The translations under genes were made by a program, and so were the position numbers. Below are positions 1 through 8,820 of a DNA stretch of 64,000 nucleotides, one piece after another; within the stretch, counting starts at the first letter, position 1, and every line of letters starts with the position of its first letter. The notes beneath the pieces were generated by a model. The model searched no databases. It saw nothing but the letters and a program-made list of their open reading frames with translations, and was not told the origin of the DNA. Source of the DNA: an uncultured Cohaesibacter sp. (GTDB lineage Bacteria; Pseudomonadota; Alphaproteobacteria; Rhizobiales; Cohaesibacteraceae); the NCBI RefSeq assembly GCF_963677725.1, contig NZ_OY782507.1, positions 1,054,001-1,118,000 of the forward strand, in the 5' to 3' direction.

Positions 1-310
1 GGGAAAAATAGAAATAGGCCAAGATCAGTGCGGGTAAAATAATGATCAAGCTGCGCAGGAAGGTCCCCCACAACGGCAGGCCGCCGCGATATCCCTCAAA
101 CCAAATGGCAGGAAAGGCAATCAGACTGGCAAGAATCGACAGGAATGACAGGGCGATGGCCGCGCCAAAACAATAGACAGCAATGGAGGGATGCAATCCG
201 CCAAAGCGCATCAACAGGAACGAAATGATGGCAACCGGTATCGTCAAACGCGCCAACCAGAGCGCCCAAATCGCCATACGGGAGGATTTGAACTTATATT
301 TCCCCGACAT
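1..310 (-). CDS. DUF1499-like membrane protein, partial
   Basis: The reading frame opens at the ATG complementary to 308-310 and runs off the left edge, giving about 103 residues without a stop. Three hydrophobic segments are visible at about residues 13-33, 41-64 and 80-100, separated by short polar turns with the sequence RFGGLHPS after the first and WFEGYRGG after the second. This layout resembles the membrane-embedded N-terminus of alphaproteobacterial DUF1499 proteins, whose soluble domain would lie beyond the window. The family has no settled function. The family call is by remembered resemblance only; that this is a real membrane-protein gene is more certain. Confidence 0.6.
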   Translation of the reverse strand, partial: MSGKYKFKSSRMAIWALWLARLTIPVAIISFLLMRFGGLHPSIAVYCFGAAIALSFLSILASLIAFPAIWFEGYRGGLPLWGTFLRSLIIILPALILAYFYFS

Positions 311-452
311 CAATCCGCTCTCGTCGCATTCTCTTACCCGGCCCTGTTGACGCCCTGGGCATCGCTCGGGCGGGTCGACGACGCACCGTCAACTGGGGTG
401 CAGCTTAGTGCCGATTGAATTCAATCTCAATTGCCGTTGGATAGATGAGGCA

Positions 453-484
453 CAAAAAAAGCAGAAGGCCGATGGCCTTCTGCT
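453..484 (-). terminator. intrinsic terminator of the flavodoxin gene
   Basis: Arms AGCAGAAGGCC (460-470) and GGCCTTCTGCT (474-484) form an 11-bp perfect stem with a 3-nt loop. On the minus strand a run of seven T residues follows, 48 bases after the stop codon of the flavodoxin-like gene. Confidence 0.9.
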
Positions 485-531
485 TCAATGATCATGAATG
501 CCATCAGAGCGACGGCATTATTGCAAAGTCC

Positions 532-1119
532 TCAGGCGCCTTTGACCCAGCGTTTGGCGCTGGTTGCAAAATGGGCACCGAAATGCTCAGCGGTGCGGTG
601 GTCGGTAGCTGGCGGCGCAATATCTGGCCCCTGATCGGCATTGGCCTGCGCCATCATGCCCAAGTAGGAGCCGATGCGGTTGATGTCTTCAACGCTGCCT
701 GCAGTGGAGTTGTTGCCCGGTGCCATGCCGGTCGGGACCCAGACCATGCCGTGCTGAGCTGCAAAGACGGTCATCTGAACCAGAGTATTCAGTTTGTCGC
801 CTGATTGAGATGCAGAAACGGTGAAGCCCGAAGCAATCTTGTCTTTCCAGCCCTGAGTGAACCAGACTTTGGAGCTTTCATCCATAAAGCCTTTGAACTG
901 GGCGGAGACGGAACCCATGTAAGTCGGGCTACCAAAGATGATGGCATCAGCTGCGGCCAGTTTGTCCCAATCCTTGTTTTCATCGTCGGCCTTGATCAGA
1001 TCAACAGTTACGCCTTCAACGCTGGCGACACCCTTGGCAACCGAATTGGCAACAGCTTCGGTGTGGCCATACCCACTGTGATAAACTAGAACAACTGATA
1101 CATCGCGATTGTCAGACAT
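532..1119 (-). CDS. flavodoxin family protein / NAD(P)H:quinone oxidoreductase (WrbA-like)
   Basis: A 195-residue flavodoxin-fold protein. It begins DVSVVLVYHSGYGHTEAVA, where the S-G-Y-G-H-T loop is the FMN phosphate-binding site. IIFGSPTYMGSVSAQFK is the second flavin loop typical of WrbA-type quinone reductases, followed by KDKIASGFTVSASQSG. Such enzymes reduce quinones by two electrons in the cytoplasm and so avoid semiquinones. The ATG at 1117-1119 is chosen because AAGGAA lies just upstream; the frame stays open 30 codons further but the extension does not resemble the family. It is divergent from a LysR regulator (158-bp gap), which probably controls it. Exact substrate is unknown. Confidence 0.88.
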   Translation of the reverse strand: MSDNRDVSVVLVYHSGYGHTEAVANSVAKGVASVEGVTVDLIKADDENKDWDKLAAADAIIFGSPTYMGSVSAQFKGFMDESSKVWFTQGWKDKIASGFTVSASQSGDKLNTLVQMTVFAAQHGMVWVPTGMAPGNNSTAGSVEDINRIGSYLGMMAQANADQGPDIAPPATDHRTAEHFGAHFATSAKRWVKGA

Positions 1120-1277
1120 GGTATATTCCTTATTGCTTCCCTTGGGAGTGGGAGTGAAATCTGTGGCGGACAACCAAACCATCAAGCCAATCATCTGGCG
1201 TTGGTTCATCGTCCGATCCTTGCTATGAAAATAGCCATTGATCTCATGAACTCAAATGCATTAGAATAATATCTATT

Positions 1278-2204
1278 ATGAGCAATTTCGATTACTTATC
1301 CCTCGATGGCCGGTCTCTCTATATGCTGCGGCAGATTTATGAATTGCGATCTGTCACCGAAACGGCGCGCCTGCTTGGAGTGACGCAATCCTCGGTAAGC
1401 CATTCCCTCGACAGACTTCGCGGATTGTTCGGCGACCCTTTGTTCATCAAGGTCGGACGCTCCATGGTGCCGACCGAGCGGGTTGAAGCGATGATGGAGG
1501 GCATTGATCAGGTCTTGCAGGGCATCGAAGATCTTTACAGCCAGAGTGATTTCGACCCGGCTCAGTCAAAGGATCGCTTCTCGATTATCTGCAATGACTT
1601 TGAGCATGACCTGCTTGTGCCGGAAATCTTCACGCGGCTGAAACAGGAAGCCCCCAATAGCACGCTGCGGACCCATCAACGACATATGCTGCAAACCTCA
1701 ACCCAATGCAATGGCATGGTGGATCTGGAATTGTGCCCCTACCCGCCTCAGGATGCGGCGGATCTGGTTGTCTCGAAAATCTGCACCGACCATCAGATCA
1801 CTTATTATGACCCCAATGTACGGGAGGCTCCGGATACGCTGGACAGTTTTCTGGAAGCGGAGCATGCCATTCTATGCCTTGGGCTGGACGAAGACACGCA
1901 TATTGACCGCTATCTCAAGACAAAAGGCCTCAGCCGCAAGGTTTCCTATCTGGGGCCGAACTTTTCCGCAGCAGCTACTCTTGTGCGGGGATCAACCATG
2001 TTGGCAACGGCCCCTTCGCGGATGGCTTGCTCCATTTTCAGGGATTTTGCCTGGGTGGAGACACCGGTGCCGCTTGAACCGATAGACTTTTACATGGTCT
2101 GGCATGTGCGCAATCGCCATTCGCCGCGGCATAAATGGTTTCGTGAGCTGGTCAAGTCCGTTGCCCGAACCCTGCCAGCCAATCTGTCGGATGCAACGCT
2201 TTAG
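1278..2204 (+). CDS. LysR family transcriptional regulator
   Basis: 308 residues, normal for the family. The N-terminal winged helix-turn-helix is clear: LRQIYELRSVTETARLLGVT, then SSVSHSLDRLR and DPLFIKVGRSMVPT (about residues 17-66). The remainder fits the periplasmic-binding-protein-like effector domain. LysR proteins usually control a divergent neighbour, here the flavodoxin-like quinone reductase across a 158-bp intergenic region. The GNAT gene follows after 14 bp and may be co-transcribed. The effector cannot be inferred. The start ATG has no strong ribosome site but is the first in frame and gives full family length. Confidence 0.9.
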   Translation: MSNFDYLSLDGRSLYMLRQIYELRSVTETARLLGVTQSSVSHSLDRLRGLFGDPLFIKVGRSMVPTERVEAMMEGIDQVLQGIEDLYSQSDFDPAQSKDRFSIICNDFEHDLLVPEIFTRLKQEAPNSTLRTHQRHMLQTSTQCNGMVDLELCPYPPQDAADLVVSKICTDHQITYYDPNVREAPDTLDSFLEAEHAILCLGLDEDTHIDRYLKTKGLSRKVSYLGPNFSAAATLVRGSTMLATAPSRMACSIFRDFAWVETPVPLEPIDFYMVWHVRNRHSPRHKWFRELVKSVARTLPANLSDATL

Positions 2205-2218
2205 TAGGCCCCATCACG

Positions 2219-2758
2219 ATGTCAGACCTTACTCTTTGTCCATCCGGCATTGTCATCCGTGCGGCAACCCGCTCAGATTTTGATGCCATTGCGCGCCTTC
2301 ATGCAGCGAGTTGGCGAGATGCCTACAAGAATTTTCTGCCGCCGAGTTATCTCAAGGAGCGCGTGGAGCAAGATCTGGATGACCTCTGGGCCCGATGCCG
2401 GATCAAACCGGACGACTTAATACTGGTCGCCCTTGATGCTCGCAATAAGAACCGACTGGTTGGCTTCATCTCAGTCAGTTGCCAACCCGATCCCTATATT
2501 GACAACTTGCATTGTTCCCCAACGGAAACTGGAAAAGGGATCGGCAAAGCTTTGATGAGTGCGGCTTTTGAACAAATTTTATTTCGAAAGAAACAAACAG
2601 CCTCTCTGACTGTCATCACCCAAAATTCCAATGCGCGAAACTTTTACCTGCATCTTGGTGGTCGTCCCGTAAAGGCCCGGAAGGACGAGATTTTCGGCCA
2701 TCCGGTTGATGTCGAACTCATTCGCTGGGACGATATCAGCATCGTCAGAACTTGGTAA
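2219..2758 (+). CDS. GNAT family N-acetyltransferase
   Basis: 179 residues with the GNAT fold. VIRAATRSDFDAIARLHAAS is the first strand and helix. LILVALDARNKNRLVGFISV supplies the central strands. The acetyl-CoA pyrophosphate-binding motif A is seen as TETGKGIGKALMSAA (Q/R-x-x-G-x-G/A variant) near residues 101-115, and NARNFYLHLGG is the usual C-terminal helix. The substrate could be an amino acid, a peptide end or a small amine; the sequence does not say. It lies 14 bp after the LysR gene on the same strand and may share its transcript. Confidence 0.88.
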   Translation: MSDLTLCPSGIVIRAATRSDFDAIARLHAASWRDAYKNFLPPSYLKERVEQDLDDLWARCRIKPDDLILVALDARNKNRLVGFISVSCQPDPYIDNLHCSPTETGKGIGKALMSAAFEQILFRKKQTASLTVITQNSNARNFYLHLGGRPVKARKDEIFGHPVDVELIRWDDISIVRTW

Positions 2759-3141
2759 AACTGGCTGTTTTCCGCCATTTTTCTGATGTTTTCATAAATG
2801 TAGCACAGAGCCAGTCCGGCCAATCTGCGGTTGATACATCGTAAAATATTAGATGACAAAGTTCATTAAGCGATTCTACTTATCTTTGCTGTTTGTTAAT
2901 TTGGCAATAACCAGTCCAACTTTCCTTTATTTCTCTCGGTCACAACTTTAACTTGTTATCAAGAACTTTCTTATTAAATCAATATTTACTGCCAATGCGT
3001 TATCAAATTGAGCATTAGTTTGTCAGTTTTTGTCCAAGCAGCAATAAAAGCAGCTCGTATAATTGACAACTTGAATACGAAGACACCTGTTCACCCTCGC
3101 ATAGGATCATAGATCCAACTTGAGGAAGAATAGGCAATTAT
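2759..3141. other. AT-rich intergenic region
   Basis: 383 bases with noticeably higher AT content than the flanking genes. No convincing ORF on either strand. It probably carries the promoter and leader of the GGDEF/EAL gene, but no specific operator could be recognised. Confidence 0.6.
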
Positions 3142-5217
3142 ATGGGGCGGTTTATGCCGATCAAGTACCCACAAGGTGAGCGCGAGATTGTTACGTTATC
3201 TGATGTGATGGCCGTAAGCGCACCCATGTGGGTGATCGATATTGACCAGTGTCAGATTGTTTGGGCAAATGAAGCTGCTCTTCTTCTCTGGCAAGCTGAG
3301 AGCCTTGACGCACTCTGCGCACGCAATGTTCACGAAGATCTTGGCCCTGATCTGATTGAGCGACTGAGTGGCTATCAAGACGCATTCAGAGGCGACAGCA
3401 AGCCATTCAGGGAACTCTGGACATTGTACCCTGAAGGGGAAGCGCGCCAATATGAAGTCAAGCTCTGGCGCCATGATCTGCCCGAGGGCGGCATAGGCAC
3501 CCTCTGCAAGGCTCGTGAAGTGGCACATGACAGAGCCGCCCATCTTCATTGCGCCAAAGCGCTCAACAATATCGCTGTCAGCATCAGCCTATTCTCGTCG
3601 GACGGGGGGCTGATCTATGCCAACGAGCATGCCAGAGACGTTTATGGCGACGACCAGCATTCATTGCAAGCGCGGTTTCTCGAAAAGGCTGATTATGATC
3701 GCTTGATCGAGAAGCTGGAACAAGCAAACGAGATCACAGCAATCTGCGAGGTTTATGTGCAGAATGGGGTGCGTTGGCACGAGATTTCTGCCCGCAACTG
3801 CCAAGACGCCCGAACAGGTGAGGCCACCTATATCCTGTCCGAAGTTGATGTGACCGAGTTCAAGGAGCAGCAACGCCGGATCAGTTTCATGGCGCACCAT
3901 GACATGTTGACCGGTCTACATAGCCGCAATTATGTCAATAACGAGTTTCCGGGCATTCTGGGCAAGCATATCGTCGCGCATCTCCCGATGGCGATGTTGT
4001 TGCTCGATCTGGACAACTTCAAGACAATCAATGACACGATGGGGCATATGGCGGGGGACCAATTGTTGGTCCATGTCGCCCTGACGCTGGACCGGGTCAT
4101 TGGTGCACGCGCATCAATTGGTCGGCTGGGCGGTGATGAATTTATTGTCTTGCTGCCGTATAAAGAACGGTCCGAGATTGAGGCCGTTTGTGTTGAGCTG
4201 CTTGAAGAGCTTTCGTCCGAATGTCAGATTGCTGGCCACATGCTGCATAGCCGAGCGAGTATCGGCGTGAGTGTGTGCCCGGATCATGGATCCGATATTG
4301 CGACGCTGATGCGCCATGCGGATCTTGCTCTTTATGAAGCCAAGGATGCCGGGCGCAACACCTATCGCTATTTCCGTCCCGATTTGCAACAAGCCGCGAT
4401 CCTCAAACGGACACTGGAGAAAGACCTCAACCGTGCCATGAGCGAAGGTGAGTTCCGGCTTTTCTATCAACCGCGCGTCGACTGCCTCAATCACAAGATC
4501 CTTGGCGCAGAAGCGCTGATGCGTTGGTATCATCCAGAGCGAGGCATTGTGCCTCCGGGCATGTTCATTGAGGCGCTGGAAGAAACCGGCCAGATCCATC
4601 AGGTCGGGGACTGGATCGTGACACGCGCCGGACGTGATCAGCGCAAGCTGGCCGCGCAGGGGTTCGACGTGCCCATTTCCATCAATATTTCACCCAAGCA
4701 GTTTGAGCGACCGGACTTTGTCTCGCGGCTGAGAAACAATCTCGCCCAAACCCGTTGCCCGGCAAGCAGGATTGAAATCGAGATCACCGAGAGCATGCTG
4801 GTGGGCGAAGGGTTTGATGCAAAACAGACCCTGCTCGATTTGCGCCGGACCGGCTTTTCCATCGCGGTCGATGACTTCGGAACCGGCTATTCCAACCTTG
4901 CCTATATCCATCAATATCCGATTTCGGTCCTCAAGGTGGATCGATCCTTCATTCAGATGATCGAAGACCAGACCTCTGTGGTCAATATGATCTTGTCATT
5001 GTGTCGTCTGGTTGGCATCACCGCTGTTGCGGAAGGGGTGGAGACGATGGATCAGCTGGAATGGTTGCAGCTCAATCACTGCAATCAGTATCAGGGCTAT
5101 CTCTTCTCCAAACCGCAGCCGCTCGATGATTTCTTGGAAATCCTAAAGAGTCCGCCTGACTTCAGTCATCTGGCTGTGGCGGGTGACATTAGCGATCTTG
5201 AGGTCTCCTGGGCTTGA
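3142..5217 (+). CDS. PAS-GGDEF-EAL bifunctional c-di-GMP signalling protein
   Basis: 691 residues. Two PAS-like sensory regions occupy about 16-125 and 135-240, with no transmembrane segment, so it is cytoplasmic. The diguanylate cyclase domain (about 250-410) has an intact GGDEF at 330-334. The usual inhibitory RxxD five residues before it is absent, suggesting no product inhibition. The phosphodiesterase domain (about 425-680) keeps EAL at 457-459, the N of SINIS, DDFGTGYS at 577-584, LKVD, AEGVE and QGYLFSKP, so it should cleave c-di-GMP. Which activity dominates cannot be read from sequence. GAGGAAG precedes the ATG by 13 bases. It is monocistronic. Confidence 0.93.
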   Translation: MGRFMPIKYPQGEREIVTLSDVMAVSAPMWVIDIDQCQIVWANEAALLLWQAESLDALCARNVHEDLGPDLIERLSGYQDAFRGDSKPFRELWTLYPEGEARQYEVKLWRHDLPEGGIGTLCKAREVAHDRAAHLHCAKALNNIAVSISLFSSDGGLIYANEHARDVYGDDQHSLQARFLEKADYDRLIEKLEQANEITAICEVYVQNGVRWHEISARNCQDARTGEATYILSEVDVTEFKEQQRRISFMAHHDMLTGLHSRNYVNNEFPGILGKHIVAHLPMAMLLLDLDNFKTINDTMGHMAGDQLLVHVALTLDRVIGARASIGRLGGDEFIVLLPYKERSEIEAVCVELLEELSSECQIAGHMLHSRASIGVSVCPDHGSDIATLMRHADLALYEAKDAGRNTYRYFRPDLQQAAILKRTLEKDLNRAMSEGEFRLFYQPRVDCLNHKILGAEALMRWYHPERGIVPPGMFIEALEETGQIHQVGDWIVTRAGRDQRKLAAQGFDVPISINISPKQFERPDFVSRLRNNLAQTRCPASRIEIEITESMLVGEGFDAKQTLLDLRRTGFSIAVDDFGTGYSNLAYIHQYPISVLKVDRSFIQMIEDQTSVVNMILSLCRLVGITAVAEGVETMDQLEWLQLNHCNQYQGYLFSKPQPLDDFLEILKSPPDFSHLAVAGDISDLEVSWA

Positions 5218-5321
5218 TGGTGGCCCGGACCGGGCATGCCCTGCATCACGACAATCGGCATCACTTAGTATTGGAGTGCTTCGCGCCCATCGCATTGAAA
5301 ATGCGGCGGATAGGCCCTTGA

Positions 5322-6224
5322 TCAGCCCGGAATATTGATGGTCGAGCGTCGACGGTCTTGCCTGTTTTCATAGAGAATTGCCGACAAGACCAGCGCACAG
5401 CCGATCCCTTGGGCAATGCTTGGGCGTTCATCAAGCAACAGAATACTCAGCCCCAACACCCAAACCGGTTCAAGGCTCATGAGCAGCCCCGCCTTGGCAA
5501 GGCTGACCCGTTGCTGACCGGCAAATTGCAGCACAAAGCGCACATAGGTGCACAGCACCAGACTGGTCGTGAACCAACCCAATGTTTCCGGATCAGGCAT
5601 CTTGTCCGGTAGTCCTTCGACGGGGAAAGCGGCGCACAAGATCATGATACCTGCAAAAAACAGAAAACCTGATGTGGTCTGCATGGCATTAAGGCTGTTC
5701 AGCCTGTTTTTGGCCAAGACCAGACTAATGGCAAGAAACAAGGCAGCGGCGGCAAAATAGAGATGGGCCAGCTCCACATGCGCACCGGGGCCAAGCAGCA
5801 GACAGGCAAGGCCGAACGCCGCCCCTACCAATGCAATGGCGGTTGAGCGGTAGAAAGTCCAGCCAAACAGCAACACGCCCAAAAAGGGCACCATCAAATT
5901 GCTGGTTGAGGAAATGAAAGCGGAAACTCCGGGGCTGGTGGTATAGAGCAGCCCTTGCGTCCAACAGATCATCGACAGCGCAAAGAAGAGTGCGCCGGGC
6001 AGGATCTGGATGAAAAAGCCTTTGTTGATCAAAGAGGGCAAATGACCCGTCGTGGCGGCAACGGCGGCACCGGCCAGAAAAAAGCGGCTACCGATGAAAA
6101 GCAGCGGCGTCAGCCCTTCCAGCGCATGGATCGAAAAAATCCAGCCCGCGCCTGCCAAAAAGGAGGCAAGGAACAGCAGCAGGGTCGCATTGACCGAGGA
6201 TATGCCCAATTGAGCCGTTTTCAT
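5322..6224 (-). CDS. DMT superfamily transporter (EamA family)
   Basis: About 300 residues with ten hydrophobic segments arranged as two EamA repeats, e.g. LLLFLASFLAGAGWIFSIHA at the start and PVWVLGLSILLLDERPSI in the second repeat. The ELS/E-P-V-W motif followed by a D-E-R-P turn is typical of EamA proteins. These inner-membrane carriers usually export metabolites, but the substrate is not predictable. The ATG at 6222-6224 is preferred; a TTG 11 codons upstream is also open. It lies 84 bp downstream of iolB on the same strand and may be co-transcribed. Confidence 0.85.
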   Translation of the reverse strand: MKTAQLGISSVNATLLLFLASFLAGAGWIFSIHALEGLTPLLFIGSRFFLAGAAVAATTGHLPSLINKGFFIQILPGALFFALSMICWTQGLLYTTSPGVSAFISSTSNLMVPFLGVLLFGWTFYRSTAIALVGAAFGLACLLLGPGAHVELAHLYFAAAALFLAISLVLAKNRLNSLNAMQTTSGFLFFAGIMILCAAFPVEGLPDKMPDPETLGWFTTSLVLCTYVRFVLQFAGQQRVSLAKAGLLMSLEPVWVLGLSILLLDERPSIAQGIGCALVLSAILYENRQDRRRSTINIPG

Positions 6225-6308
6225 CGATTGTCCAAACTGAAAACAAGCCCGGAGCAAATATGGTCCGAGCTTGTGAAAGATGCGGCAGAAATAGCAAGTA
6301 AAGTTTGC

Positions 6309-7106
6309 CTAGACAAGCAAATCTTTCATTTCCGGAGCAGCGATAAAACGCCATTTGCGCAGCGGGCCAGCCATGACATTGAGATAATACATTTCGATGC
6401 CATAGGGCGTGCCGCAAGGATGATAGCCACGCGGCACACAAACAACGTCGCCGTCATGCACCGCCATGGTTTCATCAATGGATGAATCATCGGTATAGAC
6501 CCGCTGGATGCCAAAGCCATTGCTTGGATTGAGGCGGTGATAATAGGTTTCCTCAAGCAAGGTGATGTCTGGATAATTGTCCTCATCATGGCGATGGGAC
6601 GGATAGGAAGACCAGTTGCCCGCCGGGGTAAAGACTTCGGTGACCAGAAGGCTGTCACAGAAATCCTGCTCGTCCATGGCGATCACATTAATGAAGCGTT
6701 TGTTGCTGCCCTCACCGCGCTCTTCAGGGGTGATATCGGCGGGTGCGATATGGCGTGCCTTGTGGCCAGACTGGCCCGGAGCCTTGCAGACAGCGATGGT
6801 GCAGTCTGTGGTGGCAGTGGCGCTCCAGCTTTCACCATTGGGCACATAGAGGCAATGCGGAGGGGTCTTCTCGAACACGTTCATACGGTCGCCCAGCTCG
6901 CCCCAGGTCTGACCGGCAGCCTCAAACTGCGCCTTGCCTTCGACCATGACAAGCATCACTTCCTGATCGCCCGTATCCCCTGTCACCACTTCGCCGGAGT
7001 GCAATTTGTGGACGTCAAAGCCTACATAGCGCCATCCGGCGGATTCCGGAGTGATTTCTTGCACTTTGCCATGGGTCGCCTGAGGGCGATGAAGTAGATT
7101 TGCCAT
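6309..7106 (-). CDS. iolB: 5-deoxy-glucuronate isomerase
   Basis: 265 residues matching the IolB family over its whole length. IolB converts 5-deoxy-D-glucuronate to 2-deoxy-5-keto-D-gluconate in myo-inositol breakdown. It is a bicupin: the second cupin carries the metal-site motif SYPSHRHDED, and VVCVPRGYHPCGTPYGIEMY is a strong family signature. The start at 7104-7106 is preferred because AGGGAGAAG precedes it; the frame continues upstream without family similarity. No other iol gene is in the window, so it is isolated here. A LacI-type palindrome (7302-7319) lies about 195 bases upstream. Confidence 0.93.
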   Translation of the reverse strand: MANLLHRPQATHGKVQEITPESAGWRYVGFDVHKLHSGEVVTGDTGDQEVMLVMVEGKAQFEAAGQTWGELGDRMNVFEKTPPHCLYVPNGESWSATATTDCTIAVCKAPGQSGHKARHIAPADITPEERGEGSNKRFINVIAMDEQDFCDSLLVTEVFTPAGNWSSYPSHRHDEDNYPDITLLEETYYHRLNPSNGFGIQRVYTDDSSIDETMAVHDGDVVCVPRGYHPCGTPYGIEMYYLNVMAGPLRKWRFIAAPEMKDLLV

Positions 7107-7730
7107 GCGGAGCTTCTCCCTGCCTTGAGTTGCCAGTTTCTGTATCAACCGGTGGGATGACAAGGCGGCAACAGAGCGCCGAAACGCCATCCTTTGAAAC
7201 CAGCACTTGCCTTGTAACTATGCCTTTTCGAAGCAATTCGAAATTAGGTCTCCCGGCCATGTCTTCTGATTTATCACACTTCGCTGGGCTTTTCCTTATT
7301 TTTTGTGACCGGTTGCAAATTTTTGATCAATATCGCATCAAAATCGCCGCATGCATGTAGGGTGAGGCACACGGTGTCATTTAAGCTTCACTTGATGTAA
7401 TCGGCTTATTTACGCCATTTTCATTCAAAAACTGATGCGTTAGACCCAAAAGATATCCACCGAAACCGCTTGCACCAAATATACTATATATGCCCTTTTT
7501 GTCGCTTTGATCTGAAAAGAATGGCTTAGAATGTATAGTTTCGGATTGGTGCAAATAAATTGGGGCCAATGAGATTTTGTTCTCTTTCGGCGAGCACTGG
7601 CACAGCCCACAAAGGGGTGTCGGACGAGTGGCATACCGCTGTGTTTTTGTAGTCTGGCAAACAGGCAAGCAGGCAGACTTCTATGTCTTTGGGAAGATCC
7701 GAAGCGCAAGCCGCGCCTTCCCTTACCCCA
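7107..7730. other. intergenic region between yghU and iolB
   Basis: 624 bases without a convincing gene. Short ORFs exist on the minus strand around 7381-7709 but lack ribosome sites and recognisable domains. Besides the LacI-type palindrome, TTTTGAT (7321-7327) and ATCAAAA (7337-7343) make a second inverted repeat with a 9-bp spacer. The part from 7380 to 7560 is AT-rich relative to the surroundings. Confidence 0.6.
7302..7319. promoter_or_regulatory. candidate LacI-family operator upstream of iolB
   Basis: TTTGTGACCGGTTGCAAA is an 18-bp near-perfect palindrome (one mismatched position per half-site) with the central ACCGGT core common to LacI/GalR-type operators. It lies 196 bases before the iolB start codon. 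No LacI gene is in the window, so the cognate regulator is unknown. Confidence 0.5.
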
Positions 7731-7768
7731 AGAAAAGCCGCCGGTCCTGATGGATCGGCGGCTTCTTT
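7731..7768 (-). terminator. intrinsic terminator of the yghU-like gene
   Basis: Arms AAGCCGCCG (7735-7743) and CGGCGGCTT (7756-7764) with further inner pairing (TCC/GGA around a TGAT loop). On the minus strand the stem is followed by a T-rich stretch. Confidence 0.85.
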
Positions 7769-7801
7769 ATGGTGCGTTGCTGAATTTTGGTAACGCAGAT
7801 C

Positions 7802-8665
7802 TCAACCTTCCAGCTTGTCTTGTGTGCGCAGATCGAAGTCTGACGCGTCATGACGTTCATGGAGCTGCTCGCTTGGATCGCCGTTGACACGGTTGACGAT
7901 CCGACCGCGTTGAACTGCTGGACGCTCCAGAATCTCATGGGCCCAGCGGCGGACATTCTTATAGTCTTCAACCTGCAAGAATTCACCGGCATTATATTGA
8001 TTGCCAAGGGCCAGATTGCCATACCAGGGCCAGGTTGCCATGTCGGCGATGGTATATTCGTCGCCGCCAAGGAAGCGATGGTTGGCTAGTTCCTTGTCCA
8101 GCACATCAAGCTGGCGTTTGGCTTCCATGGTGAAGCGGTCAATCGCATATTCGATCTTGAAGGGAGCATAGGCATAAAAATGACCAAAGCCGCCACCGAG
8201 ATAAGGCGCAGAGCCTTGCAACCAGAACAACCAGTTCATCACTTCGGTGCGTTTGGCGACATCCTTTGGCAGAAAATGGCCGAATTTTTCAGCCAGATAA
8301 AGCAAAATCGCGCCGGATTCAAAGACACGGACGCCAAGATCCTTGTCGAACAAGGCCGGGATTTTCGAGTTTGGATTGACATCGACAAAGCCGGAGGAGA
8401 ATTGCTCGCCGTTGCCGATCTTGATCAGCCAGGCATCATATTCGGCTTCCTTCACGCCAAGCGCCAGAAGCTCTTCAAGCATGATGGTCACTTTCTGACC
8501 ATTCGGCGTGGCGAGAGAATAAAGCTGGAGCAGATGCTCGCCCTGAGGCAAGTCCTTCTCATGGGTGGCACCGGAAATCGGGCGATTGATCTTGGCCCAT
8601 TCGCCGCCATTTTCCTGATCCCATACCCAAACTTTCGGTGGAACATAGTCGTGCTTGTCGGTCAT
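7802..8665 (-). CDS. yghU: YghU-like glutathione-dependent disulfide-bond oxidoreductase
   Basis: 287 residues, the same length as Escherichia coli YghU (about 288). It has a GST fold with the family's characteristic long N-terminal extension (PPKVWVWDQENGGEWAKINR). The thioredoxin-like domain has LYSLATPNGQKVTIMLEEL, where the T-P-N stretch replaces the usual catalytic residue, and NPNSKIPAL plus FESGAILLYLAEKFG bind glutathione. The helical domain ends with IADMATWPWYG. Known members bind two GSH molecules and show disulfide reductase activity. A strong terminator follows, so it is likely monocistronic. Confidence 0.92.
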   Translation of the reverse strand: MTDKHDYVPPKVWVWDQENGGEWAKINRPISGATHEKDLPQGEHLLQLYSLATPNGQKVTIMLEELLALGVKEAEYDAWLIKIGNGEQFSSGFVDVNPNSKIPALFDKDLGVRVFESGAILLYLAEKFGHFLPKDVAKRTEVMNWLFWLQGSAPYLGGGFGHFYAYAPFKIEYAIDRFTMEAKRQLDVLDKELANHRFLGGDEYTIADMATWPWYGNLALGNQYNAGEFLQVEDYKNVRRWAHEILERPAVQRGRIVNRVNGDPSEQLHERHDASDFDLRTQDKLEG

Positions 8666-8820
8666 GTCGGCTTCCTTTTTCGCTGATCAGCGTCAGAGTG
8701 TGACGTCGGTGCGTCCATTCGTTGTTGGCATTTATGTAGCAAGTGTCGCAGTGAAATAAAGGTGGGATAGAGGGAAATTGGACAAGCGAAGATCAAATCT
8801 GCGCGAGCCACCTTGACGAT

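Noticed and set aside
7381-7709. Two overlapping minus-strand frames of 89-95 codons upstream of yghU-like terminator
   Set aside because: They overlap in different frames, have no ribosome site and no domain, and the stretch is AT-rich.
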